Shown: positions 35,745 through 46,837 of the stretch, in pieces | Layout: every line of letters starts with the position of its first letter | Numbering within the stretch: position 1 is the first letter of the stretch | Source: Planococcus plakortidis | GTDB taxonomy: Bacteria; Bacillota; Bacilli; Bacillales_A; Planococcaceae | Reading direction: 5' to 3' | Assembly (NCBI RefSeq): GCF_001687605.2 | Contig: NZ_CP016539.2 | Location: forward strand, 2,014,501-2,078,500 | Length of the DNA stretch: 64,000 nucleotides | Position numbers and translations under genes: made by a program | The notes under the pieces: model-generated | Databases searched by the model: none | What the model saw: only the letters and a program-made list of their open reading frames with translations | What the model was told of the DNA's origin: nothing

Positions 35745-36542
35745 TCAGGTGCGCTTCGGCTTAATGTATTCCTGGAGCAATTTTCCGTGAATGGACGGGT
35801 TAGCGGCGACGAATGTATCCGACTTCAGCAAGTTCGCAGGTTCGCCTGAGAAATTGCTTGCGACAGCCCCGACTTCTTTTGCCATCACCAAACCGCCTGC
35901 GATATCCCAGGGCGACAGCCTCATGGAAATATAGGCGTCGATGCGCCCGCTTGCAAGATACGCGAGCTCCAGCGCTGCAGAACCATACGAACGCATGCCC
36001 CGCGCCTCGTGTACAAGGCGGATGGTGGCTTCGTGCTCCACGTGCCGGTTCGGCGTCGCCCACATGGCGTTCATGCCAACGATCGATTCGCTGATGTCCG
36101 TCTCCAAAAGCGGCTGCAAACGCTCATCATTATAATAAGCACCACCGCCTGCGATCGCATGATATAGATCGTCATTGACGACATCATAGATATAACCCAT
36201 TTTCCCGACACCATCTTCATAAATACCGAGTGAAATGGCAAAATTGCGTCGTTGGTGCACGAAATTCATGGTGCCATCGATTGGGTCGAGCATCCATACC
36301 GTGCCGCTTAATTCTTCGATTGTGTCCCCAAATCCTTCTTCGCCAAAAACGCGGTGGGCCGGAAAATCTTCCCGGATATGGTGGATGAAAAACTTCTCCA
36401 CTTCCTTGTCCACGTTGGTGACCAAGTCATTGGCGTGGGCTTTCGTATCCACCGAGATGTCGCTAAGAAATGAATTGCGGATCCGGTGCCCTGCTTCTTT
36501 GATCATCGATTTTATGTAACGGTCCATTGCGTGCTGGTCCAT
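35745..36542 (-). CDS. suhB: Inositol monophosphatase family protein (SuhB/YktC-like)
   Basis: A 265-residue Mg2+-dependent phosphatase. The two signature motifs are VWMLDPIDGTMNFVHQ (about 79-94) and SPWDIAGGLVMAKEVGA (about 214-230), with the upstream GEEGFGD supplying a metal-binding Glu. Family members hydrolyse inositol-1-phosphate, NADP or fructose bisphosphate; B. subtilis YktC acts as inositol monophosphatase. Start ATG with AAGGGGGAG seven bases upstream. Confidence 0.9.
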   Translation of the reverse strand: MDQHAMDRYIKSMIKEAGHRIRNSFLSDISVDTKAHANDLVTNVDKEVEKFFIHHIREDFPAHRVFGEEGFGDTIEELSGTVWMLDPIDGTMNFVHQRRNFAISLGIYEDGVGKMGYIYDVVNDDLYHAIAGGGAYYNDERLQPLLETDISESIVGMNAMWATPNRHVEHEATIRLVHEARGMRSYGSAALELAYLASGRIDAYISMRLSPWDIAGGLVMAKEVGAVASNFSGEPANLLKSDTFVAANPSIHGKLLQEYIKPKRT

Positions 36543-36580
36543 GTATGAGCTCCCCCTTATTTCTTTTCAGTATAACGAAA

Positions 36581-36612
36581 AAAGCATCCACTGTCTTTAG
36601 CCAGCAGATGCT
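36581..36612 (-). terminator. Terminator after the YkzI-like gene
   Basis: Minus strand AGCATC...GATGCT with a 19-base loop, then six T. Only six to seven pairs. Confidence 0.6.
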
Positions 36613-36632
36613 TCTACGGTATGGTCGTCTGT

Positions 36633-36827
36633 TTACAATGCATGAAGAGCCTCCAGTTCTACCTGTATTTCTGCCAGCCGTTTCTTGCTCTTTTCTTTTT
36701 GGCTGCTGTCATCTTGCTGCATTGCATCATACAAGGTGGCCAATTCGTAATCAAGCTCCAGCTTCAAGGTATTGATGTATTCCTTTTCTACATCCGCTTT
36801 CCGGATAATCTGTATCATCTGCTTCAT
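36633..36827 (-). CDS. Small helical protein, YkzI-like by position
   Basis: A 64-residue, highly charged protein that looks like a helical hairpin or coiled coil (KADVEKEYINTLKLELDYEL and KEKSKKRLAEIQVELEAL). Function unknown. It lies between yktB and yktC, where B. subtilis has ykzI, and has similar length, so homology is likely though not shown by motif. The ribosome site is a run of seven G just upstream (C7 at 36835-36841). Confidence 0.65.
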   Translation of the reverse strand: MKQMIQIIRKADVEKEYINTLKLELDYELATLYDAMQQDDSSQKEKSKKRLAEIQVELEALHAL

Positions 36828-36983
36828 CGGTGAGCCCCCCCTTCCCTCATAATCGGAATATTCCGACTGCGATGTTTGTTACACATCTTTACCCCGTTTT
36901 TTCCTCTCGAAAACTTATTTATATTCATTCTTTCCAAACTTCGTTAAAATAAACCGTGATGATTCTTTAAGGAGGGGACGTCC

Positions 36984-37628
36984 TTGAAACCATACTGGAC
37001 TGAACAGGATTTTGAAGTATTCGAAACGCCAGGTCTCGAGGCGCGCATGGAAGCTTTGGCCACCCATGTGCGGCCGAAATTCGAAGCGCTGGGCCAAGAC
37101 TTTTCCGCCTATTTCTCGGGGGAAACCGGAGATGAATTTTTCCCGCATGTCGCGAAACATATGCGCCGCACTGTCAATCCTCCGAATGACAGCTGGGTGG
37201 CATTTGCGCCTTATAAACGCGGCTATAAGGCCGTACCGCATTTCCAGATCGGATTATGGGAAAGCCACGTATTTGTCATTCTCGCTGTCATTTACGAAGC
37301 ACCGGGCAAACCGGAAATGGCGAATAAATTGATTTCCACCGGGGCTTTAGCCGAACTGCCATCGGGATTCGTCGTTTCGGGCGACCATATGAAGCCTGAT
37401 GCGGAAACCATCGAATCGCTTGGCGAAAAGGGGCTGGAAAAATTGCTCACGCGCCTGCGCGATGTCAAAAAAGGAGAACTCGTCATCGGCCGGCATTTGG
37501 CAAGAGCAGAAGCTGCCATACTCGATCAAAACGGATTCTATGCTTTTGCAGAAGAAACATTCCGCGAACTGCTTCCGGTTTACCGAAAGTTGCTGCAAGC
37601 CAACGAAAAAGCCGCCGTTCAACGCTGA
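36984..37628 (+). CDS. yktB: YktB, UPF0637/DUF1054 protein
   Basis: A 214-residue protein of DUF1054. It begins with TTG at 36984 (KPYWTEQDFEVFETPGLEARMEAL), six bases after GGAGGGG, and contains the family stretch RRTVNPPNDSWVAFAPYKRGYKAVPHFQIGLWESHVF (about 53-89). Function unknown; the fold has been solved for a homologue without a clear activity. Its last codons lie in a terminator stem. Confidence 0.88.
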   Translation: MKPYWTEQDFEVFETPGLEARMEALATHVRPKFEALGQDFSAYFSGETGDEFFPHVAKHMRRTVNPPNDSWVAFAPYKRGYKAVPHFQIGLWESHVFVILAVIYEAPGKPEMANKLISTGALAELPSGFVVSGDHMKPDAETIESLGEKGLEKLLTRLRDVKKGELVIGRHLARAEAAILDQNGFYAFAEETFRELLPVYRKLLQANEKAAVQR

Positions 37629-37641
37629 ACGGCGGTTTTTT
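37612..37641 (+). terminator. Terminator of yktB
   Basis: GCCGCCGTTCA-ACGC-TGAACGGCGG then seven T; the yktB stop lies within the hairpin. Confidence 0.9.
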
Positions 37642-37648
37642 TCCATCT

Positions 37649-37918
37649 TTAGATGCGGATCAATTCATCGCCTGAAGCTTCTTTCATCTTCTTGACGACT
37701 TTAAAACTGACATAGCCGCTTTCTTCCTCGAATTCGCGGAAGTATGTTTTTTCCTCGGCCATCGATGGCACCACTTTTTTGAACTTGCGATACTTTTCCA
37801 TCAGCTCTTGCCGATTGACCCCTTTTTCATAAGCTTTCTCGATCGCTTCGAAAAATTCCACGACGTCAACGATCTCGTCGGTCGTCCAATCGATGGAAAA
37901 CGGATATGAATATTCCAT
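37649..37918 (-). CDS. yktA: YktA, UPF0223 protein
   Basis: An 89-residue helical protein of UPF0223. The start EYSYPFSIDWTTDEIVDVVEFFEAIEKAYEKGV is characteristic. Function unknown. It follows the nitronate monooxygenase-like gene after nine bases and shares the yktA-yktB arrangement of B. subtilis. Confidence 0.88.
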   Translation of the reverse strand: MEYSYPFSIDWTTDEIVDVVEFFEAIEKAYEKGVNRQELMEKYRKFKKVVPSMAEEKTYFREFEEESGYVSFKVVKKMKEASGDELIRI

Positions 37919-37927
37919 TGTCTTAAC

Positions 37928-38899
37928 CTACCCTCTTTCGATAATTCCCCAACGTTTGCGGATTTCTTGTGTTTGCTGGATCATCCGGTCGAACAATTCC
38001 TGGACAGTCGGCACATCCCGGATCAACCCTGTCACTTGCCCTGCCCAACCGAAACCGTTCTCTTCTTCCCCTTCATAAATATAGCGCTTATTGGCGGTTC
38101 CGCTAATATAATCTTTCAGCGCTTCATAAGTCGGCGTCTCTTTTTCGATTTCCAAGATCCGGTCCGTCCATGTATTTGACAAGGTGCGAGCCGGTGCTCC
38201 GATGCTGCGCTTGATGATCACAGTATCGTTTTCCGTGCTGTCGACCAATTGCTGCTTATACTGCTGTGATGCATGGACGCATTCTTTCGTCGCGATGAAA
38301 CGCGTCCCCATTTCAATCCCTTCGGCCCCGAGTGCGTGCGCCGCCATCCATCCCCGGCCATCGCCAATGCCGCCAGAGGCGATTACAGGAATCGATACTG
38401 CATCGACCACTTGCGGAATCAGGACCATGGTCCCTATATCATCACGGCCCAGGTGCCCGCCGCCTTCATGCCCGACGACCATCACGGCATCAGCGCCAAG
38501 TTTCTCCGCTTTTTCAGCTTGCCGCCTTGCTGCGACCAATACCAATTTCTTTATATCTGTGCCTTCCAATTGCTCGAAAATCGGTGTCGGGTTGCCTCCA
38601 GTCATCGACACAACCGGTACCCGTTCTTCAATCGCCACTTCGAGCATATGCGAAAACGCCCGCCCATGCTCGCCGATCGCAAAATTCACCCCAAAAGGCT
38701 TGTCCGTCAACTCGCGGACTTTACGGATTTCCTCCCGCAATTCATCCGGGCCCGGCAGGCTCATCGCCGTAATCTGGCCGAGCCCCCCGGCATTCGAGAC
38801 CGCAGCTGCCAAATCGGCATAAGCTAAATAGGCCAAGCCTCCTTGGATGATTGGATAGTCGATTCCAAGCAGTTCCGTGACCCTTGTTTCAAACGCCAT
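37928..38899 (-). CDS. Nitronate monooxygenase / FabK-like FMN oxidoreductase
   Basis: A 323-residue TIM-barrel flavoprotein. It starts FETRVTELLGIDYPIIQGGLAYLA and contains the FMN phosphate-binding stretch IPVIASGGIGDGRGWMAAHALGAEGIEMGTRFIATKEC (about 175-212) and GADAVMVVGHEGGGHLG. These motifs are shared by nitronate monooxygenase (2-nitropropane dioxygenase) and enoyl-ACP reductase II (FabK), so the substrate is unresolved. Start ATG at 38899 with AAAGGAGTGGG. It forms a two-gene unit with yktA. Confidence 0.82.
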   Translation of the reverse strand: MAFETRVTELLGIDYPIIQGGLAYLAYADLAAAVSNAGGLGQITAMSLPGPDELREEIRKVRELTDKPFGVNFAIGEHGRAFSHMLEVAIEERVPVVSMTGGNPTPIFEQLEGTDIKKLVLVAARRQAEKAEKLGADAVMVVGHEGGGHLGRDDIGTMVLIPQVVDAVSIPVIASGGIGDGRGWMAAHALGAEGIEMGTRFIATKECVHASQQYKQQLVDSTENDTVIIKRSIGAPARTLSNTWTDRILEIEKETPTYEALKDYISGTANKRYIYEGEEENGFGWAGQVTGLIRDVPTVQELFDRMIQQTQEIRKRWGIIERG

Positions 38900-39041
38900 A
38901 ATCCCACTCCTTTTTTTCGTCCTCTTCTTGTCTATTCGCTCCAATTCCTAAATTCCCTTTTTCAATGATTCCAGCTCATGCCACAGCATGGAAAATAAGC
39001 CATTCATCTTCACTATAAGTATAGTAACCAGGCGCCTTGCA

Positions 39042-39050
39042 TGCTATAAT
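39042..39050 (+). promoter_or_regulatory. Extended -10 promoter of speA
   Basis: TGCTATAAT (39042-39050) gives an extended -10 element about 42 bases before the TTG start; no good -35 box is seen. A small palindrome ACTATA-AG-TATAGT lies at 39012-39025. Confidence 0.5.
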
Positions 39051-39091
39051 TTCTCTTGTTTTCATTTTGATAAAGTGAGGTGCACGTCCCA

Positions 39092-40561
39092 TTGTCACAA
39101 CTCGAAACTCCGCTTTTCGATGCGCTCTTGAAGCATCGGAACCGGCATCCTATACAATTTCACATCCCCGGCCATAAAAAAGGCCAAGGGATCGATCCAG
39201 CTTTCCGGGAATTTGTCGGCGACAATGTCCTGTCGATCGATTTAATCAATATAGCGCCACTCGACGATCTGCATTCCCCAAAAGGCGCAATTAAACAAGC
39301 ACAGGAATTGGCCGCACAGGCATTCAGCGCAGATCACACCTTCTTCTCTGTCCAAGGCACGAGCGGCGCCATCATGACGATGATCTTGAGCGTGGTCGGG
39401 CCGAATGATAAGATCCTCGTGCCGCGGAATGTCCACAAATCCATCATGTCGGCTATCGTTTTTGCCGGCGCGATTCCGGTCTTTATCCACCCGGAAGTCG
39501 ATCCGGAACTCGGGATCTCCCATGGCATCTCGCCGGAATCGGTAGAGAAAGCCCTGACCGAATATCCAGATGCCAAAGCGGTGCTTGTCATCAACCCCAC
39601 TTATTTTGGCGTGGCGGCTGACCTGAAGCGCATCGTCGATATCGCGCATGGCAAATCGATTCCCGTTCTGGTCGATGAAGCGCATGGCGTCCATATCCAT
39701 TTCCATAAATCCTTGCCAGTTTCCGCGATGGCAGCAGGCGCGGACATGGCAGCCACATCCGTCCATAAATTGGGTGGCTCGATGACACAGAGCTCCGTGC
39801 TGAATGTGCGGGAAGGGCTGGTGTCGCCGAAACGCGTCCAGGCGACTTTATCGATGCTCACGACGACTTCGACTTCTTATCCGATATTGGCATCGCTCGA
39901 CACCGCGCGGCGCCAGCTCGCCATCCATGGATTCGACTTGATCGACCAGACAATCCGCCTCGCACAGGATGCGCGCAAGCGGATCAACAAGATTCCGCAT
40001 CTTCACTGCGTCGGGAAGGAGCTGCTCACTTCTTCCGCGACTTATGATATGGATCCGACCAAATTATTGATCAGCGTCAAAAATCTCGGCATCACTGGCC
40101 ACCAGGCAGAAGAATGGCTGCGCGAGAACGCCAATATCGAAATTGAACTATCCGACTTGTACAATATTCTCTGCCTTGTCACGCTCGGTGACAGCCGGAA
40201 AGAAATCAATTTGCTCGTCAATGCCTTGCAGCGCATGAGCGAAGCCTTGGAAACTGAACAGGCCGTTTCGGAACCGATTGTCTTGTTGCCGGAAATTCCG
40301 CGGCTTGCGATGACCCCGCGCGACGCTTTCTATGCGGAGACGGAAATCATCCCGATCGACGAAGCGGTGGGGCGCATATCGGCTGAGTTCATCATGGTAT
40401 ATCCGCCGGGCATCCCGATTTTCATTCCGGGGGAAATCATTACAGAGGAAAACATCTCCTATATCCACACGAACATCAAAGCAGGCCTTCCGGTCCAGGG
40501 ACCGGAAGACGATTCACTCCAGACACTGCATGTCATTAAAGAGCATCATGCATTCCGTTAA
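39092..40561 (+). CDS. speA: Orn/Lys/Arg decarboxylase family protein, arginine decarboxylase type
   Basis: A 489-residue PLP enzyme of fold type I. It has the N-terminal HPIQFHIPGHKKGQG, SVQGTSGAIMTMI, VLVDEAHGVHIHFH (Asp for the PLP pyridine N), and the PLP Lys in ATSVHKLGGSMTQSS (about 228-242). Length equals B. subtilis SpeA (arginine to agmatine), which also lies near pdhABCD and yktA. The start is TTG at 39092 with GAGGTG nine bases upstream; this gives LSQLETPL, matching the family start. A polyamine importer, potABCD, is encoded 13 kb away. Confidence 0.9.
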   Translation: MSQLETPLFDALLKHRNRHPIQFHIPGHKKGQGIDPAFREFVGDNVLSIDLINIAPLDDLHSPKGAIKQAQELAAQAFSADHTFFSVQGTSGAIMTMILSVVGPNDKILVPRNVHKSIMSAIVFAGAIPVFIHPEVDPELGISHGISPESVEKALTEYPDAKAVLVINPTYFGVAADLKRIVDIAHGKSIPVLVDEAHGVHIHFHKSLPVSAMAAGADMAATSVHKLGGSMTQSSVLNVREGLVSPKRVQATLSMLTTTSTSYPILASLDTARRQLAIHGFDLIDQTIRLAQDARKRINKIPHLHCVGKELLTSSATYDMDPTKLLISVKNLGITGHQAEEWLRENANIEIELSDLYNILCLVTLGDSRKEINLLVNALQRMSEALETEQAVSEPIVLLPEIPRLAMTPRDAFYAETEIIPIDEAVGRISAEFIMVYPPGIPIFIPGEIITEENISYIHTNIKAGLPVQGPEDDSLQTLHVIKEHHAFR

Positions 40562-40579
40562 CGATAAGCAGTAACACAG

Positions 40580-40613
40580 AAGGTTCCGACGCATTTTGCG
40601 CCGGAACCTTTTT
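40580..40613. terminator. Terminator between speA and the deacetylase gene
   Basis: AAGGTTCCG-ACGCATTTTGCGC-CGGAACCTT then T run; convergent genes on both sides. Confidence 0.85.
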
Positions 40614-40617
40614 AAGC

Positions 40618-41487
40618 TTAAATGCCTTCTATTTCATCCGGATCTACAAACTCATAACCCTTGTCACGCAGCCCTTCGATAATTTGCGGCAACGCTTCTT
40701 TCGTCCATTCCCTGTCGTGCATGAGCAGATTTCCGCCATTATTGAGTTCAGGGGCATTGACCATGATTTCTGTCAAAGCTTCCGGTTCCATATAGCCTTG
40801 CATGAAATCGTAGCCATAGGTCCAGTTCATGCGCACCATGCCCTGTTCCTTGGCAAGAGCTTTGCTGAATTCGGTATTTACGCCAAACGGGGCACGGAAA
40901 AATTTCGGTACTTCCCCGGTGATCGCTTCCACGTGTTCGTTGAGCGACACGATTTCATCTTGCTGGACGCTCTCTGTTGACTGCTTTAAATTCACATGGG
41001 TGTTGGTGTGGTTACCGATCGCAAAGCCCATGTCGTGAATTTCAGACAAGTTCTGCTGTTCTTCATCTGTATCGAGAAAATGCCCATTGACGAAAAAGAT
41101 CGCCGGTACGTCCAGTTCTTTTAAGGTTTTGGCCATTTCAAGCGAATATGTATCCGGTGCATCGTCGATGGTGATCAAGACCACTTGTTCGTTCGCGTCC
41201 CCAATCGGTTCAACTTGGGAGTTTTGCGGATTGATGCGATAGCGGGGCTCTACAGCCTGCTCGGCGTCTTGTTCTTCCACTTCTTGCTCTTCAGCGTTTT
41301 CCCGCTCTTCTATATCTGATTGATCTGATTGCTCACTTGCGGATTGCTCCGATGCCACATCATCCTCGACATCTGTTTGCGCTGATTTTCCCTGTGCTGT
41401 ACCTTCCGGCTCCTGGGCAGTTTCATCAGAACAAGCCCCGAGCAGAAATGTTGCACATACCGGCAGCAGCCAATTTCGTTTATTCAT
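40618..41487 (-). CDS. Polysaccharide deacetylase family lipoprotein
   Basis: A 289-residue lipoprotein. Signal peptide ends in the lipobox LLGACS (Cys near 19), followed by a very acidic, Glu/Gln/Asp/Ser-rich linker (about 20-85), then a NodB domain. NodB motifs: TIDDAPDTYS (the usual TFDDG), NHTNTH (metal His), FRAPFG, and NLLMHDREW. It likely removes acetyl groups from peptidoglycan or a surface glycan. Start ATG at 41487 with AAGGAGGGTG; an in-frame extension of 30 codons overlaps the pdhD terminator. Confidence 0.85.
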   Translation of the reverse strand: MNKRNWLLPVCATFLLGACSDETAQEPEGTAQGKSAQTDVEDDVASEQSASEQSDQSDIEERENAEEQEVEEQDAEQAVEPRYRINPQNSQVEPIGDANEQVVLITIDDAPDTYSLEMAKTLKELDVPAIFFVNGHFLDTDEEQQNLSEIHDMGFAIGNHTNTHVNLKQSTESVQQDEIVSLNEHVEAITGEVPKFFRAPFGVNTEFSKALAKEQGMVRMNWTYGYDFMQGYMEPEALTEIMVNAPELNNGGNLLMHDREWTKEALPQIIEGLRDKGYEFVDPDEIEGI

Positions 41488-41538
41488 AATCACCCTCCTT
41501 GTGTAAAATTTTAACATACGCAGGGCATACAAAGCATA

Positions 41539-41568
41539 GAAAAAAGGACCGCGTTTTGCGGTCCTTTC
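41539..41568 (-). terminator. Terminator of the pdh operon
   Basis: Minus strand AAAGGACCGC-AAAAC-GCGGTCCTTT followed by T run, nine bases after the pdhD stop. Confidence 0.85.
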
Positions 41569-41576
41569 CATGCTCA

Positions 41577-42986
41577 TTATTTGATGATATGAATCGGCGT
41601 GCCAAGGGCTACTTCTGCCGCTTCCATCGTGATCTCAGCCAAAGTCGGGTGAGCGTGGATTGTCATAGCGATGTCTTCCACAGTCATGCCCGCTTCGATA
41701 GCCAAGCCAATTTCAGCGATCATGTCAGAAGCGCCCGCTCCGACGATCTGCCCGCCTAGCAGCAAGCCGTCTTCTTTACGGGATACCAACTTGACGAAGC
41801 CTTCAGAAGAGTTCAATGCCAACGCACGGCCGTTTGCGCCGAACGGGAATTTCGCCGCTGTCACTTCAAAGCCTTCTTCTTTTGCTTGTTCTTCCGTCAA
41901 GCCAACACTTGCAAGTTCAGGGTCTGTGAAGCAAACCGCTGGGATTGCCATGTAGTCGACTTCCGATTTTTCGCCGGCAATCGCTTCAGCAGCGATTTTG
42001 CCTTCGTATGAAGCTTTATGTGCCAATTGAAGCCCTGCCACGATATCACCGATTGCGTAAATGTTCGGGATGCTTGTGCGGCATTGTTTGTCGACTTCGA
42101 TAAGCCCGCGCTCGCCCATTTTGATGTTGAGCTCTTCAAGGCCCATTTCATCAGTGTTCGGACGGCGGCCGACAGTGACCAATACGTAGTCTGCGTCGAT
42201 TGTTTTCTCTTCGCCGCCTGCTTCGTATGAAACCGAGACGCCTGAATCTGTTTCTTCCACGCCTTTAGCGGAAGCTTTCGTGATGACTTCGACACCTTTT
42301 TTCTTCAAGCCTTTTTTGACGATGGACGTCATTTGCTTTTCGAATCCGGCAAGGATATCCGGTGCGCCTTCAAGGATCGTCACTTCGGATCCCATGTTTG
42401 CATATGCAGTTCCAAGCTCAGTGCCGATATAGCCGCCACCGATGACGATCAATTTTTTCGGCACTTCTTTCAAAGCAAGTGCTCCAGTCGAATCGATGAC
42501 GCGTTCTGAATATTTGAACGTCGGGATCTCAACTGGGCGTGAACCTGTTGCGATGATTGCGTTCTTGAACTTATATGTTTGGGCAGAATCCGCGTCCATG
42601 ATGCGGACAGTGTTTTCGTCCACGAAATAAGCTTCGCCGCGAACGATTTCCACTTTATTGCCTTTCAGCAAGGACTCGACACCGCCGGTCAATTTCTTGA
42701 CGACGCCATCTTTGAACGCTTGTGCTTTTTCGAAGTTCAAGGAAACTTCTTTCGCCACGATGCCCATGTCATCGGAATGCTGGGCTTCTTCAAAACGGTG
42801 GCCGACCGAGATCATCGCTTTTGAAGGGATACAGCCGACATTCAAGCAAACGCCGCCGATATATTCTTTCTCAACGATTGTAACTTTTTGGCCAGTCTGT
42901 GCTGCACGGATAGCTGCGACATAGCCGCCAGGGCCTGAGCCGATGACGAGCGTGTCTGTTTCGATTGGGAAATCTCCTACTACCAT
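41577..42986 (-). CDS. pdhD: Dihydrolipoyl dehydrogenase (E3)
   Basis: A 469-residue FAD enzyme that reoxidises dihydrolipoamide. FAD motif [17 protein letters not shown] (about 14-30), redox-active disulphide [15 protein letters not shown] (about 45-59), NAD motif [12 protein letters not shown], and the C-terminal His-Glu pair in [15 protein letters not shown]. Five bases after pdhC, whose last codons (GGAGGCG) form its ribosome site. Last gene of pdhABCD. Confidence 0.96.
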   Translation of the reverse strand: MVVGDFPIETDTLVIGSGPGGYVAAIRAAQTGQKVTIVEKEYIGGVCLNVGCIPSKAMISVGHRFEEAQHSDDMGIVAKEVSLNFEKAQAFKDGVVKKLTGGVESLLKGNKVEIVRGEAYFVDENTVRIMDADSAQTYKFKNAIIATGSRPVEIPTFKYSERVIDSTGALALKEVPKKLIVIGGGYIGTELGTAYANMGSEVTILEGAPDILAGFEKQMTSIVKKGLKKKGVEVITKASAKGVEETDSGVSVSYEAGGEEKTIDADYVLVTVGRRPNTDEMGLEELNIKMGERGLIEVDKQCRTSIPNIYAIGDIVAGLQLAHKASYEGKIAAEAIAGEKSEVDYMAIPAVCFTDPELASVGLTEEQAKEEGFEVTAAKFPFGANGRALALNSSEGFVKLVSRKEDGLLLGGQIVGAGASDMIAEIGLAIEAGMTVEDIAMTIHAHPTLAEITMEAAEVALGTPIHIIK

Positions 42987-42991
42987 AAGTT

Positions 42992-44383
42992 TTACGCCTC
43001 CATTAATAGTAATTCTGGTTCACTTAACAAACGCTTGATGTGATTTAATGCGTGTTGTGCGGTTGCTCCGTCGATCATGCGGTGATCGAAGCTCAATGAT
43101 AATGCTAACACAGGAGCTGCTACAATTTCACCATTTTTCACTACTGGTTTTTCAGCAATGCGTCCGATGCCCAAAATGGCAACTTCCGGGTGGTTGATAA
43201 CTGGTGTGAACCATTGGCCGCCAGCAGAGCCGATATTTGTGATCGAGCATGAAGCGCCTTTCATTTCGGCAGATGACAATTTGCCATCACGCGCTTTTGT
43301 TGCAAGCTGGTTGATTTCATCGGAAATAGCGAAGACAGATTTGCGGTCTGCATGCTTGATGACCGGAACGAGCAAGCCTTTGTCCGTATCCGCTGCGATG
43401 CCGATATTGAAGTAATGCTTGTGGATCACTTCACCTGTCTCGTCGTCGAACGACGTGTTAAGCGCCGGGAATTCACGCAATGTGCTCACCAATGCCTTGA
43501 CGACATACGGCAAGTATGTCAACTTGATTTCTTTTTCCGCAGCGATGTCCTTGAACTTCTTGCGGTGCGCAACAAGTTCGGTCACATCGACTTCGTCCAT
43601 CAATGCGACGTGAGGGGCAGTGTGCTTCGAATGCACCATCGCTTTGGCGATCGCTTTGCGCATGCCGGACATTTTCTCGCGGGTTTCCGGGAATTCGCCT
43701 TCCGGAGCGGCTTTAGCTGGCGCTTCTTTTGTTTCTTCTGTTTCTTGTGAAGCTGTTTCCTGCTCTGCTGCCGGTGCCTCTTGTTCCTGGCCGCCTTCTA
43801 GGAACGCTTCGATGTCTTGTTTCATGATGCGCCCGTTGTCGCCGGACCCCTTGACCTTTTTGATATCGACGTCTTTTTCACGTGCGAATTTACGCACGGA
43901 CGGCATCGCGATCACGCGTTTATTCGGATCGCTATCTGCTTCATCCGCTTGCGGCTGGTCGCCTGCGCCGGTTTCGCCTTGTGGCTTGCTTTCCGGTGCC
44001 GGCTCTTTTTCGACATTTTCGCCTGATTCAGCTGTTCCCGACTGAACCTGCTCTTCTGTCTCTTCCTGCTGATCTTCTTGCTTCGCTTCAGGCGCTGGTT
44101 TTTCTTCGTCGTCTTTTCCGCCTTTGAAATGGACATCGTCCGCATCAGGGGAATCGATTTTCACGAGCACGTCCCCGACCACTGCGACTGTCCCTTCTTC
44201 TACAAGCACTTCCTCGATGGTTCCTGAAACAGGAGACGGGATTTCCACGACCGCTTTATCATTCTGGACTTCACACAGAATATCGTCTTCTTCGATCGTG
44301 TCCCCGGCCTTAATAAACCATTTTACTATCTCACCTTCGTGGATACCTTCGCCGATATCCGGCAATCGAAATTCAAAAGCCAT
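42992..44383 (-). CDS. pdhC: Dihydrolipoamide acetyltransferase (E2) of pyruvate dehydrogenase
   Basis: A 463-residue E2 core protein. Order: one lipoyl domain (1-80, lipoyl-Lys in [12 protein letters not shown]), a long acidic Glu/Gln/Pro linker (about 83-155), the peripheral subunit-binding domain ([30 protein letters not shown]), a second linker rich in Ala/Glu, and the catalytic domain ending with [14 protein letters not shown] (catalytic His and Asp). The ATG at 44383 has AAAGGGTG upstream. A 177-base gap with strong secondary structure separates it from pdhB. Confidence 0.95.
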   Translation of the reverse strand: MAFEFRLPDIGEGIHEGEIVKWFIKAGDTIEEDDILCEVQNDKAVVEIPSPVSGTIEEVLVEEGTVAVVGDVLVKIDSPDADDVHFKGGKDDEEKPAPEAKQEDQQEETEEQVQSGTAESGENVEKEPAPESKPQGETGAGDQPQADEADSDPNKRVIAMPSVRKFAREKDVDIKKVKGSGDNGRIMKQDIEAFLEGGQEQEAPAAEQETASQETEETKEAPAKAAPEGEFPETREKMSGMRKAIAKAMVHSKHTAPHVALMDEVDVTELVAHRKKFKDIAAEKEIKLTYLPYVVKALVSTLREFPALNTSFDDETGEVIHKHYFNIGIAADTDKGLLVPVIKHADRKSVFAISDEINQLATKARDGKLSSAEMKGASCSITNIGSAGGQWFTPVINHPEVAILGIGRIAEKPVVKNGEIVAAPVLALSLSFDHRMIDGATAQHALNHIKRLLSEPELLLMEA

Positions 44384-44567
44384 TCTAGTCACCCTTTCTA
44401 TTGTACATTCGATACGGTTTGCCATACGGAATGCTGCCGTTCGGCAATGATCCAGATCCAGACCGGCTCCTGGTGGACAGGTTGGCCGGTTATGCTGGAT
44501 TCCGGCTGGTTTCTAATTCTATTTTCGGACAAAGGCGATGTGCTAGCCGCTGTCCGGCAATTAGAAA
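44384..44567 (-). other. Structured pdhB-pdhC intercistronic region
   Basis: TTTCTAATT (44510-44518) pairs with AATTAGAAA (44559-44567) and CGGACA (44526-44531) with TGTCCG (44551-44556), forming a long interrupted hairpin that takes in the pdhB stop. No T run follows, so it is not a standard terminator. Further GC-rich stretches lie between 44455 and 44505. No reading frame is seen. Possible mRNA stabiliser or processing site. Confidence 0.5.
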
Positions 44568-45538
44568 TTCAATACTTTTTTCGCTGTTTCTACTATATCC
44601 TTTGCATTCGGCAGCCAAACTTGCTCAGCTTGCGAGAATGGGAAGACAGAATCCGGTGCTGTTACGCGGAGAACTGGAGCTTCAAGGCTCAAGATTGCGC
44701 GGTCGTTGATCTCAGCTACGACATTCGCTGCAATTCCGGCTTGTTTTTGTGCTTCCTGAACCACGATGGCACGGTTCGTCTTTTCAACGGATGCGATAAT
44801 CGCTTCGATATCAAGCGGCTGGACGGTGCGCAAATCGATGACTTCCACGGAGTGGCCATCTTTTTCCAATTCTTCAGCAGCTTTCATGCTTTCTTGCACC
44901 ATCGCGCCGTAAGTGATGATTGAAAGGTCTGTACCTTCACGCTTCACATCAGCTTTGCCAAGCGGGATCGTATATTCTTCTTCCGGTACTTCCTGGCGGA
45001 ATGAACGGTACAATTTCATATGCTCAAGGAAAATGACCGGGTCGTTGTCACGGATTGCAGAGATCAACAATCCTTTTGCATCGTATGGTGTCGATGGGAT
45101 GACCACTTTCAAGCCAGGCTGTGAAGCCATGAGCCCTTCGAGTGAATCGGCGTGCATTTCCGGCGTGTGTACGCCGCCGCCAAATGGGGAACGGATCGTC
45201 ACCGGCGAAGTCAAAGTGCCGCCGCTGCGGTAACGCATGCGCGCCATTTGGCCGCTGATGGAATCCATGACTTCGAAAACAAAGCCGAAGAACTGGATTT
45301 CCGGGACTGGGCGATAACCTTGAAGTGCCAGGCCGATCGCCAGGCCGCCGATTCCTGACTCAGCGAGTGGCGTATCGAATACGCGGTCCTCCCCGAATTC
45401 TTTTTGTAAACCTTCAGTTGCGCGGAACACCCCGCCGTTATTACCTACGTCTTCACCGAAAACCAGAACATTTTCATCGTTTTTCATTTCTGTTTTCAGA
45501 GCGTCCGTAATCGCTTGGATCATCGTCATTTGTGCCAT
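44561..45538 (-). CDS. pdhB: Pyruvate dehydrogenase E1 component, beta subunit
   Basis: A 325-residue transketolase-like beta subunit. It has [37 protein letters not shown] near the N-terminus, with the Glu that activates thiamine diphosphate at GEDVG, and [16 protein letters not shown]. It pairs with PdhA to decarboxylate pyruvate and acetylate lipoyl-E2. It starts three bases after pdhA, whose final codons hold its AAGGAGT ribosome site. Confidence 0.96.
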   Translation of the reverse strand: MAQMTMIQAITDALKTEMKNDENVLVFGEDVGNNGGVFRATEGLQKEFGEDRVFDTPLAESGIGGLAIGLALQGYRPVPEIQFFGFVFEVMDSISGQMARMRYRSGGTLTSPVTIRSPFGGGVHTPEMHADSLEGLMASQPGLKVVIPSTPYDAKGLLISAIRDNDPVIFLEHMKLYRSFRQEVPEEEYTIPLGKADVKREGTDLSIITYGAMVQESMKAAEELEKDGHSVEVIDLRTVQPLDIEAIIASVEKTNRAIVVQEAQKQAGIAANVVAEINDRAILSLEAPVLRVTAPDSVFPFSQAEQVWLPNAKDIVETAKKVLNF

Positions 45539-45541
45539 GGG

Positions 45542-46669
<1,128 letters not shown>

Positions 46670-46726
46670 TTATCTGTATTAAAATTTTAACACTAGCTTA
46701 GTGATACAATCGCCACATTCTTTCTC

Positions 46727-46755
46727 AGTATACGCCACCACAATATTACGGTCAA
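46727..46755 (-). promoter_or_regulatory. Promoter of pdhABCD
   Basis: Minus strand TTGACC (46755-46750), 17-base spacer, TATACT (46732-46727), predicting a 5' untranslated region of about 65 bases. No full cre match was found here. Confidence 0.75.
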
Positions 46756-46837
46756 TCATAGAAGAACAATACATTGTACGTATATACCCGTTTTCACGAA
46801 TCTTAAAAGCAAACACAACTGTATCAATAGAAAAACA

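Noticed and set aside
39012-39025. ACTATA-AG-TATAGT palindrome before speA as a regulator site
   Set aside because: Short and made only of AT-rich -10-like sequence; could arise by chance.
46755-46800. Partial cre-like sequence TGAAAACGGGTATA upstream of pdhA
   Set aside because: It fails the consensus at the fixed T and the final CA; not called.
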